Assembly: GCA_033964015.1 (NCBI GenBank)
Contig: CM066925.1
Location: 10,896,204-10,960,203 of the forward strand
Direction: 5' to 3'
Source: Scolanthus callimorphus
Taxonomy: Eukaryota > Cnidaria > Anthozoa > Actiniaria > Edwardsiidae
DNA length: 64,000 nucleotides
Shown piece by piece: positions 43,172 through 55,900 of this stretch; position 1 is the stretch's first letter; each line of letters starts with the position of its first letter. Under the pieces are notes generated by a model. The model saw only the letters and a list, made by a program, of their open reading frames with translations. It did not search any database and was not told where the DNA came from. Made by a program: the position numbers and the translations under genes.

Positions 43172-46100
43172 TTATATTTTTACTGTCTTGTTAACGCGTA
43201 ATTTTGTACACTCCAACTTAGATACCCCTAGAGAGCCTGCCTCGAACCCAGGGCCCAGACACGTTCCGCGGTTTCGTGATAACGAGAGCGCCTGGAGCGA
43301 GGGTCCGCGCAAGGGATCATGGTAAGGGCGATGGAAGGGACGCGTGCTCCTTTTCACTACTTCCTCGTTTGAATGAACGTGCACGTGCACCTGAGCCAAG
43401 AGAGACATTTCTGATCCCACGTCTTCCTCTTGTTGTTTTACCGCCTCCTGTCTCACTTTTACCCCCTCTTTTATCCCCTCCTCCTGCTCCTCCTCCTCAA
43501 AATCGGCTGAACCATCCTCTTTAACTTGCGGGCCTCGAATACTGGCGTCGCTCATTGCAGGTCTCCCATCTTCTTCTCTATGCGCGTCACGTTAGCTTTT
43601 CCCTGTATGGCTATATATTTCACTTGTCGGCTTGGGTCAGAACCTCTTTTCTCCACTGGTTCTGTACGTCTTGTGAGAGCCTGCGTAACATTTCTGTGCA
43701 TGTATTTCTTGCCTCTCTCTCCACCGTTTTTCTTATCCTTTTGCGTTGCCATTTCAATGCGCTAAAAAAAGAAAAGTGCGGCATTCATTGTCCATGAAAC
43801 CAAGGCATGAAACCAAAGGGGGTTCACGAAATCACGGTAGAGAGCAAAGGAAATAAAGTATAATAACGCGTAATACGTGTAGAATGTATCAACTTTACCC
43901 CTTGTGGGTCCATCTCATCCTTTATGGTTCCACTTCACCCCTTGTTGGTTCACTTTACCCCTTGTGGATCCACTTTACCCCTTGTGGATCCACTTTACCC
44001 CTTGTGGATCCATTTTACCCCTTGTAGATCACTTTACCCCTTGTGGGTGTACTTTACAACCCGTGGCTCCACGTCCTACCAATTATTAATTAAATTTACT
44101 TACCGGATATGTGAGGGATGAAAGCCCTTCGATGCCGACCCCCCTCATATTTGCGCAGTCTTGTTTTGCTACTTTCACTCGTGCGAGCAGGGGGATCCCT
44201 GTGCTCTGGGGTGGGGTTTCTCTCGTACAGCTCGATTGTACATGACGTACCAACCTTGGCAGCTGGGCACTTGAGAGTCACTCGTGAACCCGTCAGATAA
44301 TACTTCTTCCACCATGAACCCTTTCTGGTGTTATGAGAGTCTTCACGGGTATAAAATGTCCGGCGTAGTGAATCACGGTCTGCGTTATAGTACTGACCAA
44401 CCTAAACACACGACAAGTATAATCCTGTAAACAGGTTTTGAATCTGGTCAAGTGATCCAACCGCCGAACAATCTCCTTCAAAGATGGCTCTATAACTATA
44501 ATAATAATTGGCAGCAGAACGAAATCGTATTATGTAAGGGGAGACGATTGAAACGATTTCGTTGCGGAACTAATCCTGCTGCCAATGAGAAGGCGCTAAA
44601 TTCATAATTCATTGATAGCAGATCCCGAAGCTCCACCTTTGGGACTGACGTTTTTGATTGCTAGAACTGAGAATCCTAGCAAGTGTCCCCAGGGTGAAGT
44701 TTCAGCAAGAAACAGAGCAAGACTAGAACCCGGGGGGGGGGGGGGGGTACTCCTATATTGGACTATACGGGGATGCTCGGCCCGAAGGGGGTAGGGTTTT
44801 CAGGCTGGAGGTATAAGAAAGGGGTAGGGTTTTCAGGCTGGGTATAAAAAAGGGGTAGGGTTTTCAAAGTGGACTGGGTATAAAAACTGTAGGAAAAATT
44901 GTCATTTTGGTATAAAAAAGGGTCTATATTTCACCGGTTTTTCAACCGCAACGCGCAAATCCGATTTTTCAGGCTTGGTATAAGAAAGGGGTACCTTTTT
45001 CGGCTTTGGTATAAGAAAGGGGTATCTTTTTTGCTCTGAAATTGGTATAAAGAAGGGTAAGGGGTCCAGAATCTGGGCCGAGCATCCCCGTATAAAATAT
45101 CCTAGGTTCTTATACGCGGGTTTTTACTGTTCTTATTGGCTTGATGCTCCTCATTGTCCTATTGTATTCTCGTTCTATAATTTTGTTTCTATTGTTTCAC
45201 TGAGGTGCATCAATCCTATAGGGATAGGTCTTCCGATATGACGCGGCATGACAAGGTGAAAATCAGGTTACCAGAGCTCACTAACGCTGCAGCGGTGCGA
45301 ATGCGTCAACGGGCCATCCTGTAAAAAGTTTGTCATTCAGAGATACAGATAGGCTCGAGTCGATTGTGCTAGCATAATTTTTGGCATAATTTGTCAAAAC
45401 GAGCATAATTTTTAGATTTTTTGTCAAAAAGCAATGCTAGCATAATTTGTATTTTGAAGACCGGAAGTGCTAAAACCAGGCTCAAATATCCCTTATCGTA
45501 ATGATAAATTGACTTCAGACATAAAGTAAGCTCTCCAAATAAACGGTCGGCGATGTCTATGGCCTAGTTGGGATAGTTTTTTTAGTTTTTAGGGGGAAGA
45601 ACCAGAACCGGAAGTCTAGAAAACCTTGTTCCGAGTCCCACGTGACAAAATGGCGTCGGCCACTCCCGAATAATTCACATATAATTCATTGAGTTGCTGT
45701 AATAGCGCCGGGTTTCAGCCGCACAGTATTAGTTATCTCATCTAAGAGATTTATTAATATAAGAGGTTAATAAAACTCACCTTTCTTACTGTTTTGCCCA
45801 TTTTTTGTCGAGCATAATATTGAAAAAGAGTAGCATAATTTTGAAAAACGAGCATAATTTGAGCATAATTTGGATAAAAAACGAACAGTGCTACTAGCAT
45901 AATATGCCAGTTTTACTAGCACAATCGACTCGAGCCTAGATTCAGACCATTTTAAACACGAGGTTCCGGTATAAAAGGGATAACCCCGGGGCCGAGAACA
46001 ATCAGTTATCAATCAGCTGTCAACGAGTGAACATCTCACTTCATCTCTCTGTACCGCGAAATTCAAAATTTAGAATTCAAAACCGATGCAAAAGTACAAA

Positions 46101-49100
46101 TAAATAATTTCCTAGCTCTTTAAACCAATGTGCCTTTCATTTATTGCAAAATAATTTTATTCGAACCTATTTCTGACCGAACAAAAGCGATGTTTTATTC
46201 TCAGCGGAGAGCGAGACTAGTATTCAAAAGAGCGAATAATATTCTGTGCTGCGAAGAAAAGCGTTTTTATCCGAACCAATCAGGTTCGAATAAAATTATT
46301 TTGCAAGAAATGAGAAGGAATACAAATTTAAACAGGTAGGAAATCATTTATTGCCGTTTTTGCTCGCATTTTGAATTCTAAATTTGGAATTTCGCGGTAC
46401 AGAGAGACGAAGTGAGATGTTCACTATTTGACAGCTGATTAATAACTGATTGTTCTCGAGCCCCGGGGTGGGAGGAGTTATCCCTTTTATACCGGAACCT
46501 CGTGTTTAAGTAAATTCGTTTGGCGCAGCCTAGTCCCTGGCGTTCTGAGCGGGCTCCCTGTGGTAGAAGCGCGATGTCACAGGAACGTGACGTCACAGGA
46601 AAAGCCCTGAGCCCGCGCACATGCAGCGGTTTACCTTCTCGCTGCGATGAGTAAGTATTTTGAAGTGATTTCTGCTCATAATTTTCACAACATCTTTCGA
46701 TGTCTAAGATCGATCTCAAGAAAGTCAAGATCCTTTGTTCTGTACTCGCTTTCTGATTGGCCAACTTCTTACAATACAAGATGGCCCGGTTGAGGTATAA
46801 GTAACGCAAAGTAAACTTACTCTGTAGTGGTAAATCTGTTTGTAGCCCCAGATGACATACTTGGAATACCAGTCTCCATCCTCGGCTACCTTGTTGTAGT
46901 AGGATTTCAATCTGTTGTACTTATTGGGATAGTTATCCGCAACCTGTTCATATGACTTGGTAATCACGGCCAGCGCCAAGAAATACTCAGAAACGAAATT
47001 CCGTAAAGGTTCGAGAGTTGCCTCCAACAGCATGATATCCGTGTTTCGTGTCAGGGTTTCTGCCCGGTTGAACTTTTTCCACAGGATCGCAAATTTGGGC
47101 AAGTCAGCGTGGAATTTCTTGATGGTGTTTCTTAGACATCGCATTACCTCTTCTTTTGGTTCCTTGGCACAGGCTTCCCAGAAACGCTGAATGACTTCTA
47201 ACTCTTGCACGGCATCGCGACCTTCCGACAACGCGTGCTACAGAATAAAGAATAATCAACCATTATTATTATTATTATTATTATTAGAATAATGTACACG
47301 ATATTGTGATGTTGCGAACGATAATAATAAAAAAAGAAGGGAAATTACAAAAAGCTACAAATGCTAATTGTATCTAAAACAAGGCGATTAATATAAGAGC
47401 TTGAGCTCTTAACAATTTCCTGAGAGGGTGCTGTTCCAGCTGTGAAAATTCTCCTGTCCTGTTTTTCTAATAACTCGTTTATATTAAAAGGTTTTGATAT
47501 GTATATCTCGTGACACGATATTGTGATGTTGCGAACGATAATAATAAAAAAAGAAGGGAAATTACAAAAAGCTACAAATGCTAATTGTATCTAAAACAAG
47601 GCGATTAATATAAGAGCTTGAGCTCTTAACAATTTCCTGAGAGGGTGCTGTTCCAGCTGTGAAAATTCTCCTGTCCTGTTTTTCTAATAACTCGTTTATA
47701 TTAAAAGGTTTTGATATGTATATCTCGTGACATCTATTAAAACGTTTTCTACAATTGATAATTCAGCTTTGGACATGCCATAATTGGAATAAGACTAAGT
47801 GATGGTTGGTAAAACTATACTTACAATAATAAACGATCTATAGGTTTGAAAAAATCAAGCTCTTATAACCCGAAGCATGCCAACCAGAGAAACTCTTCTC
47901 GGATTTGAATCCACGACCTTCGGGTTACTGTAAGGACTTGTGTATTGTTCACGAGTCGCGTCATAAAGCTTCTTTTGTTTGGTAGAACGAATCATGGTGA
48001 ATCCATAATCATAAGCCCACAGCACTTCTAAGCTTTCTCTCAAAAGCCTCTAGTTGTCAGTGGAACTTATTTAAAAAAGATTACTTACCTTCCTGTTAAC
48101 AAAGTTCTCCATCTGTTGCAGACGGCTGTTCGTGGCAGTTGCGATCTCGACAAACGCTTTGTCCACCTTGGACAAAAAAATATATTTATAGTACTACAAC
48201 GCGCGCGTTTCTCGAATTCTGATTGGCTCTCAGCCATCGGTACATAAAGGTGGTTACACGGAAACAATTCGCTACAAAAACCTTTCCGCGATACGTCTCG
48301 TATCCTTCTATCGTGTTACACGAGACAACCTTCCGCGTAACTTCGCAGGGTTTCCTAATGGCACCATATATATTACACGGACCCAAGCCCCGAGCTTACA
48401 CATGCGATGGCGTATCGCGGAAAGTTGTTGGATTGAATGGTACACTGGACAACTTTAAAGATGTTCGTCATTTTGTGCTGCGTTTTTGAAGCGCTGTTTC
48501 GTTTTTATTTTTCCCTTCTTGTTGTGGTATAAAACAAATGTCCTCTGTTTTTCCGTGGTACATCCTCTTATACACCACGGAATGAGGTGGTATATAGCTA
48601 CGCCTCGTCAGCCTACAACATTTTGAACTCTGACTAAAAAAACAGGACTGTAACGGCCAAAGGGAATACTGTCGGGAGTACGTATGGTGTATGTATGGCC
48701 CTTTGCAATAAAATATCAACTGCTAGGAGACCTTAGTAATAACCTATTGGTCCCGCGGCGAATAGTGCAGGCTTCAGAGCCAAGGATTTTTACCTTCTCG
48801 AGAATTTGGTCCGGAGTAGGTTTGGTAGCGGCATCTATGGCTCCAAATCCAGCTGCCATTACACCAAACATGGCGGACAGTTTTCCTACTGAAATGAGTC
48901 CAGCTGAGGCTTTGGCTGCTGCTTCGCTGCCTGCTGTCGCGACCTGCTTCACCGGCGTCTGGAATTCTTTCAGGAAAGTAAACCCAGCCCTGCCGACACC
49001 TGACAAAATCAAAGAGGAAGAGGAATTACTAATAAAACAAGAAAAAAGACGAAGAACCCTTGCGCATGGGGTAAGCACTATTCCACTGTGACAATCACGC

Positions 49101-49689
49101 TACCTTCATGCCCGGTTGTCAAGTGTTTTCCATGACAACTCCCCCCTGCTAGCCTGTCACGCTACGGTAACACCCGGTTCTCACATGTTTTCTACCGGAC
49201 AACTCCTCTGCTAGCCCGTGTCACGCTATCGTCATGTCTGGTTGTCACGTGTTTTCTAATGCGACAACTCCCCTGCTAACCTGTCACGCTTCGGTCACGC
49301 CCGGTTGCCACGCGTTTCTACGGCTGTTTTTTAAGTTGAATTTTAGACTGATGCTCATCTGAGTGTTGGTTTTCTCCTTTCCTACTTTTCCGATAACATG
49401 TGTCACGTTCATGACACGTGAGCGTGACTCACGTGCGCTACACAGGTGCGTGATACAACTTACTTCCAACTTGTGTGCCGACGCCGAAGACAGTTGAGAG
49501 AATCGCCGAGAACTTTTGACAAACTGGCGAAGGTATCGGTTGAACTGAGGCTTGGTTTCCCGTGACTTCGTATCCAGAGTATTTGCAGCCATCTCCGGTC
49601 GTATGATGACCTTCCGTGATTGCGTGACACTCCGTGACAAGGATAAGAAGAACAGCAGAAAGTGTAAGCAATGTTTTCCATTTCCGCAT
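43172..49689 (-). CDS. Unrecognised secreted helical protein, six exons (set B)
   Basis: Minus-strand exons in order: 49464-49689 (start; hydrophobic signal peptide ending near ECHA), 48794-48999 (Ala/Gly-rich, with a hydrophobic helix near SAMFGVMAAGFGAI), 48089-48166, 46821-47237 (long amphipathic helices), 44104-44401 (Tyr-rich, two-Cys segment shared with set A) and 43172-43761 (basic helix, then Glu-rich acidic tail and a short His/Val stretch). Splice borders are GT/AG and phases agree through exon 4. Exon 5 seems one G short near 44140, and exon 6 carries likely one-base losses near 43621 and 43560. I do not recognise the family. The build (signal peptide, long helices with a central hydrophobic hairpin) resembles some cnidarian secreted pore-forming or cephalotoxin-like proteins, but no diagnostic motif was identified, so function is left open. 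Confidence 0.6.
43225..43310 (-). repeat. tRNA-derived SINE-like fragment at the end of set B
   Basis: On the minus strand the stretch reads like a tRNA gene body, with gcgctctcgttatcacg followed by a B-box-like gggttcgaggc. It overlaps the last residues of the set B frame, which suggests a SINE supplied the end of the ORF. Two more tRNA-like fragments occur at about 47885-47935 and 53345-53420. Confidence 0.4.
43887..44060 (+). repeat. Tandem repeat, 20-bp unit, in a set B intron
   Basis: About eight copies of accccttgtggatccacttt with point changes; the array ends roughly 40 bases from the exon 44104-44401 donor. Confidence 0.85.
44735..45112. mobile_element. 'ggggatgctcggcc' element with poly-G end
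   Basis: After a G run at about 44732-44747, the sequence tatacggggatgctcggccc is mirrored at the far end by gggccgagcatccccgtata (about 45075-45095). The interior repeats 'aggtataagaaaggggtagggttttc' type units. A fragment of the same family is in eEF1A intron 5. Confidence 0.65.
45351..45937. mobile_element. AGGCTCGAGTCG-ended transposon with perfect inverted ends
   Basis: The first 22 and last 22 bases are exact reverse complements (aggctcgagtcgattgtg...), flanked by AGAT on both sides (45347-45350; 45938-45941). The interior is AT-rich with many 'agcataattt' words facing inward from both ends. No transposase frame. In intron 4 of set B. Confidence 0.75.
45951..46510. mobile_element. Foldback element, about 560 bp
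   Basis: The arms of about 125 bases (tttaaacacgaggttccggt at 45951 and complement to 46510) and inner arms (gcaaaataattttattcgaa near 46145 and its complement near 46290) make nearly the whole element one large hairpin. It lies 13 bases from the preceding transposon. Confidence 0.7.
47297..47730 (+). repeat. Exact tandem duplication, 217-bp unit, two copies
   Basis: Copies at 47297-47513 and 47514-47730 are identical as far as I can compare, in the intron between set B exons 3 and 4. Either a very recent duplication or an assembly artefact. Confidence 0.8.
49090..49322 (+). repeat. Tandem repeat, about 68-bp unit, three to four copies
   Basis: Units share cctgtcacgctacggtcac, then cccggttgtcacgtgttttc, then gacaactcccctgctag. 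They are diverged. In the first intron of set B. Confidence 0.75.
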
Positions 49690-49734
49690 TGTTAGGCTTC
49701 AAAGGACTTGACAACACAGACGAACCAAACTATA

Positions 49735-49900
49735 TAGTAAAAAACAACAACACATCAATAACAACTGCAGTGCCCATAAAAAAAAAAAACACATCAATAA
49801 CAACTGCTGTCCACTCAAGCCACATGACACACCACGTACAGTAAAAAAAAAAAACATCAACAACTGTTGTCCACTCAAGCCACATGACACACCACGTGAC
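49735..49900 (+). repeat. Tandem repeat, about 60-bp unit
   Basis: Three partial copies of an A-run followed by acatcaataacaactgctgt and ccactcaagccacatgacac, directly upstream of the set B start codon, so probably in its promoter or 5' UTR. Confidence 0.65.
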
Positions 49901-50170
49901 GTATTTAAGCCACTCCGATCAATCCCAGAGCCTACTCCGATGTTTGTCGTAGGCTCTGGCGTCAGACAAGCGTAGGCGAATTCTTATTGGACGACATTCT
50001 CACTCGACTAACACCATTTTTTTTAAATTGGACTAACCGTCCTCGAGAGAGGAGGGGAGGGTGGACTCTTTCTGTCTGGTAAGGGTGCTCGTCGTGTTTT
50101 TAGGGGCCAAAAATGTTTTTACGACGTTTCAGAGAGAAATCAAGAACAAGGAAAGAATATATATGTTAGG

Positions 50171-50469
50171 CAGCGGCGGATCCAGGGGTGGTTCCTTGGG
50201 TTCAATAGAACCACCCTTTTGAGACGAAAAAAAAACCTCACATTCAAATTCACCTTGAAATAATAATATATACAAAAATATTCAGAAGCATCGTGTGCTG
50301 TATTGGCAAAACTAGAGTCGTAACTCACTTTATACCGAGGGTTTTTTAAGCAAAATGATGCTTGTCCTTAGGGGGTTACTATGTTAGGGTAACCAATTTG
50401 AGGGGTTTGGTAACTTTGGTAGTTTTCTAAAATAGAACCATCCTTTGAAAAATCCTGGATCCGCCACTG
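50171..50469. mobile_element. CAGTGGCGGATCCAGG-ended transposon, copy B
   Basis: It begins cagcggcggatccaggggtg and ends atcctggatccgccactg, flanked by TTAGG on both sides (50166-50170; 50470-50474). With copy A (27535-28093) it defines a family with these ends and a five-base duplication. Confidence 0.75.
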
Positions 50470-50561
50470 TTAGGGGTAGAAAACCCTGGAAAGTCGAGGG
50501 AGATCATGTTTTCTCATATAAGTTACTGCAGTGAATCATCCAAAACGTGGTATGACTTTGC

Positions 50562-50728
50562 TTTTTCTGTTCCGTCAGTCAAATCATCTTAACAAATCAG
50601 GTCCTTGCCTTGTTTTGTCTAGTGTGCAGTCGGATGGGTGTTTTCGTCGCGACAGAATGCCAGGTGACTGCACTAGGAGAAACAATGCAAGGACCCGATA
50701 ATCGTTTGACTAACGAAACAGAAAAAGC
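50562..50728. repeat. Foldback, about 165 bp
   Basis: cttttctgttccgtcagtca is mirrored by tgactaacgaaacagaaaaa; aggtccttg and caaggacc pair further in. Confidence 0.65.
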
Positions 50729-50729
50729 A

Positions 50730-52960
50730 AAAATCCCAAAACCGAAGCAACTTTTTGAAATGCACGGCGCGCAAAAATGATTTTAGCTGTACATAGTACT
50801 ATAGTATAAACGCGGTGTCGGTATTTTTTAGAGGTTATTTTGAACAAATAGACGTTATTATCGTCACGTTTTATCGTCGCTTGGTATTTTTTTACTGTGC
50901 TTTTACGGTCTTTCTTCTTCTGATTTTTCGACGAGCATCCGTATCGCCCGGAATAATCCGGGGATTCCGTCTAAAGCAAACACTCGTTGTCGAAAAACAT
51001 GTCGAATTTAAAAAAAGAAACCGACGGGTTCTATCAGAGAGATTTTCTCACACAGCGGGTCACTTCACACCTCGACAAATCTAACGTCTCTTTAGTAAAA
51101 AACAGTGAAGGTTGTGAGTATTCTAAAACAACGTTTTTCAATAAAGTATTATATAAAAAACGATTTTCAGTGAAAACACAAATGTGTTGGCTAAATTAAA
51201 TACATTTACAATATAATTTTAAGCAACGCCCTGTCTAGACTATTTTGTCTTTTCTTGTTTCAAAATGTGATTATAAACAAAACCTCTGTATGCTTTATGC
51301 TTACCTTAAATTTCGAAATCTGATTTGAATCCAAATTGCTTACACCCTTTCCTGAAGTGGCTCCGGAGATAAGACGGTCTAGCTAGGAAAGAGTTCCTCG
51401 AATTCCATCAGAGATATATCACCTTATCAATAAATAATATGGCTTGTTCATTTACGGGGTGTAATTCAAGGATCTCATCATATTTCCAACTAATGGCTCA
51501 ACACAAACTAATCGAGTCCCTCAAAAATAATAACAGCAATAGTACTTTAACTGAACAACGCAAAATAAAAGCAAACAATTCGTACTTACGAAAGGGTGAA
51601 AAGCAACCAGACATTGCTGTTCATTTGTTTGACTTTGCCGAGTGTCATTTGTTGAATAGAAGCACAAGAAGCAAGTCTGGCCCCGATGACAACAGAGAAT
51701 CGGATCCAGCGGCGCGTTGCAATTCGATTGTTCAGTGCGTTTGAAAAGGAATGTTTGTAACATTTCCACTTACTTTAGAAACTACCATACCATGGCCCCA
51801 GGGAACAAGGTTCCGTGTTCGAGAACCAATTTGTTCAATGCCGGTGCGTGACAGAAACGCATTGTCACGTTTTTCGAGTGATCTTACGTGCCTTTATTCG
51901 AAACAAAAGGGTTCGTTTTGGTCCGAATGATTTTGGACAGGTCTTAGTCCCTTTATCACGCCGCCTGGGAAGCCTTCAGCCAAATGCAATTACAAATTGC
52001 TTCTGAGTGCTTTACGGGTGAGATTGTGTTGGATTGATGGGTAGGTCCTCCCCCTAGCTGATAATCGTGGAACATTTTAATCCATTTTATGTTCGTCCCA
52101 TTTCTCGCGCGCCAAAATATTCGCTCGCACGTTTCTCCGTTTCCCACAGGAAACGTCTTCTACAAGGCTAGTCGAAGTACATCGAACAACTTTCTTTGTA
52201 TGCCTTCTTTTGGTCAATGCACTCGGTATTCTTCAACATGATTGGTCAAGTGTTTATGTCTTTGTTTAGCTCAACCAATCGGATATCCGATCACCACCAT
52301 CGCACGGCGCAATTCCTTCATCCACAACATTCTTTTCTCTATAGTTGCTGGAAGCGACTTTGTATTCATCAGTCATCTCATCTCCTAATATTTTTATTGT
52401 ACGTATTCTTGCTCTAACAAAATGCGTGCTGATCTGTTTCTCAGAAAACATACATAATATATTGTAAATCAATTTGCATACCAATCGGGCTATTGTTTTG
52501 CGACTTTATGCGTCGAAGATGGTATTGTGGGCTCCGACAATTATACAATCTATAGAATCTTTCCTCAACATGCAACACCATCACAAAAATTCTACTCAAA
52601 ATTAAACAAACCAGACCATGTTTGTAATATACTGCAATCAAAACAGTGAACTTTCCCCAATGAGCAAAGAACCAGACTACAATCTCTGTACAATTCTGAG
52701 CTATAAAAATTTCTATAATACAATCTCTAGAGTCGCAAATCCATTGATGTCATTTTAGTTTTCCCTCACTCACGTCTCATATGTAGTTGTGACGTTCCAG
52801 CATGGGCTACCTGTATTGTATTCACCACAGGCAACCCGTGTAATATAATTTGACTGCCCTTTCGGGTGCTGCACATCATCTATGAATACAATTTCCAGCA
52901 GTCCGGTTATAACGTAGGATATTTCGTTTTTCTATATATTTATGCTTTCTAATGTACCTG
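50730..52960. other. Stretch without recognised gene
   Basis: Short open frames exist (for example 51439-51744 on the plus strand, about 100 residues) but none has splice support, a recognisable domain or a conserved motif, so I make no gene call. Confidence 0.4.
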
Positions 52961-52967
52961 TCGGCGC

Positions 52968-55900
52968 TCACTCTCCTAACTTGGCATACATCTTGTCGAA
53001 TGTATCACTAAAGTGAGCTCTAATCGCCAGCCGCTTGTACTTCAAGGTTGGAGTAAGAAGTCCATTGTCTACGGTGAAAGGGTCCGGATGAAGGTATATA
53101 GATTTCACCTGTAAAAAGGAACATTTCAACTCTAGGCAAGTTTATATTCCTTGTAACTAATAACAGAACAAGAGGAGGGAGGAGGGAGGAGGGAGGAGGG
53201 AGGAGGGAGGAGGGAGGAGGGAGGAGGGAGGAGGGAGGAGGGAGGAGGGAGGAGGGAGGAGGGAGGAGGGAGGAGGGAGGAGGGAGAGCTCCAGGTAAAA
53301 GGAATTCAAAGCTATAAGCAAACCAATCGGAAAAGAGAAAGGTCGATACTATGAGTCTGTCTGGGATTCAAACTCATGACCATACGCATAGTGTGCAAAC
53401 ATACTGCGTCACCCTGCTGAACCCCAATGAGATATTACCTGTTGGAAAGAGAACAGTTTCTCTTTCTTGCCCTTAGCAAGCATCTCATCAAGGATTGCCT
53501 TGTTGACTTCCTGATAACAAACAAGACAAGGCAAGCAGGGTGAGCGAGTATCGCTTTTGGACTTGGCTAGAATGAAGAGCTAGTTCTCCAGTTGTGAATA
53601 TTTGATGTTGATGGTGACAATGGCTTAGATGATAAAGATGATGGCGATGTTAGATGATGGATGGTGATTATGCTAGATGATGGTGGAGATGTTGAGGATA
53701 AGAAAGATGACCACAAATTATGACAACGAGGATAGTGACAGTAGGGTTGATGAAGAACACTGATGATGCGCATGATGATGGTGATAACCATGTTGACGCA
53801 AGTTGTGACAATAACGGTTGGGATGGCGATTTGCAGATTGATTGTTCATGACGTTCCTGACGATGTTCATTAAGATCGTGGTTAACAAGATTAAGTGGCG
53901 TAGCTATTGATTTAAATTTGGTAACTGGTTATTTTACCTAAAACTACAAGAAAATGTTGATGTTGTTGATATTAATGCTAGTGGTGTCGATGATGAAGAT
54001 GTTGATGATGATAAGGATGACAACGATGATGACGATATAATTATGATGCATATAGTTGTGACTGCTTGACTAAGAATTAAGCACATCTAGCTCGTCGATG
54101 AAAGTAAGTCTGTACCTCTTTCTTGCAGAGTGCGTCAATGTCTCCCGTGATCTCGTGAGTTGCGGTCCACTTCTTGAGGGGACCCTCCTCGGGGACTACA
54201 ATCCCAACTAGACAGGACTAAAACATATGATATGATAACTAGATAGGACTAAAACATATGATATGATAACTCTAGACAGGACTAAAAACATATGATATGA
54301 CAACTAGACAGGACTAAAACATATGATATAACTAGATAAGACTAAAAACATATGATGATAGTTAGACAGGACTAAAACATATGATATGATAACTAGACAG
54401 TACTAAAACATATGATAGCTAGACAGGACTAAAACATATGATATGATAACTAGACAGGACTACAACATATGATATGATAACTAGACATTTCTTGTATATT
54501 AATTATCGTATATAGTTTTTAGACATGATTAACACTCTGTATGTTTAGTGTAGTGATTGATTGATTGATTGATCAATTACATTGGTCAGTAGTATGTGTT
54601 GCTGCATGCCTTAATACAAAAGAAAACAAAGCAAATGCCAACCTTTTTGCTGTCTCCATAGATGTACACCTGATGAACAAGAGGGCATTGCAAGTAGACC
54701 GTCTCTATCTGTTCAGGGGCGATGTATTCACCCTGATAAAAAGACAAAAAACAAATTTGGCCATCGAATGACAATGCATGTCCTCGTTTAGAATACTACA
54801 TACGAGTATCACAGCCTCTAAGAGTGAGTATGGAACCATATATACGTCTCAATCGTGCCTTCAACTGGTTAATCGAGGAGACGGGAGCAGCACAAGCCGA
54901 GCAGGGTCGGGGAGGGGAGAATGATTATTCAGAGGAGACCACATGTTTCTTTACATAACAGTGCATGACATAATTCAGATAAATGTCACGCTTCGTTGAG
55001 TGTCTTATGTAAGACATGTGACACAAGATTGAATCAGTCTTGTTATGGCCTTCTCACCTGCGCAAGTTTGAAGATGTGCTTCTTCCTGTCAATCAGCTTC
55101 AATGTCCCACTCTATGGAACACAAGATAACAACAGACATTACAAAGCCTTGTCCATTCAGGAATTCAAATGTATATCCGCCTCGAGTGCTACCCATGATG
55201 CAATGCGGTGAAATCCTCAGTTTCGTCTGCGCACCGCAAGGATTTATGGGAAGGATCGAAATGGATAGAAGATATCACAAAGGCAAACTGAAGTAAAGAT
55301 TTGTTTGATTTGTTGGCTAAAAATATGATCTGTTGTGAATCCTATTTTCTCATCTCAAAGTGACACTTCTGAGAAAATTACATGCACTCTGATTACACGT
55401 GCACTCTGATTGGTCGAGAGTCGCCGTTTACTATGTAATTATAACTCATGGAAAACAGTACTATTTTATAAAAGCAATAAAAGAAAGACTTCTTTGGTTT
55501 ATAATGTGATAAACGTACTTGGGATATTGGGAGCTTCCCTTGTGTTCTCCCAACATCCCACGTGCGTGTTCTGTTGCTTAAACTGATCCCTTGTAATATG
55601 TTTCCAAACATGATTACGGAGCATCATCATCCATATTGTGTGTATCAAACATACAAGACAAGGTACCCCAATACATAAGACAAGGTACCCCAATACATAA
55701 GACAAGGTACCCCAACACATAAGACAAGGTACCCCAACACATAAGACAAGGTACCCCAACACTTAAGACAAGGTACCCCAACACATAAGACAAGGTACCC
55801 CAACACATAAGACAAGGTACCCCAACACATAAGACAAGGTACCCCAACACATAAGACAAGGTACCCCAACACTTATGACAAGGTACCCCAACATTTAAGA

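Noticed and set aside
53345..53420. tRNA gene on the minus strand
   Set aside because: Box-like words are present but no full cloverleaf can be drawn; more likely a SINE fragment.
55499..55872. Frames of repeated [13 protein letters not shown] type
   Set aside because: Translation of the 22-bp intron repeat next to an ACSL donor.
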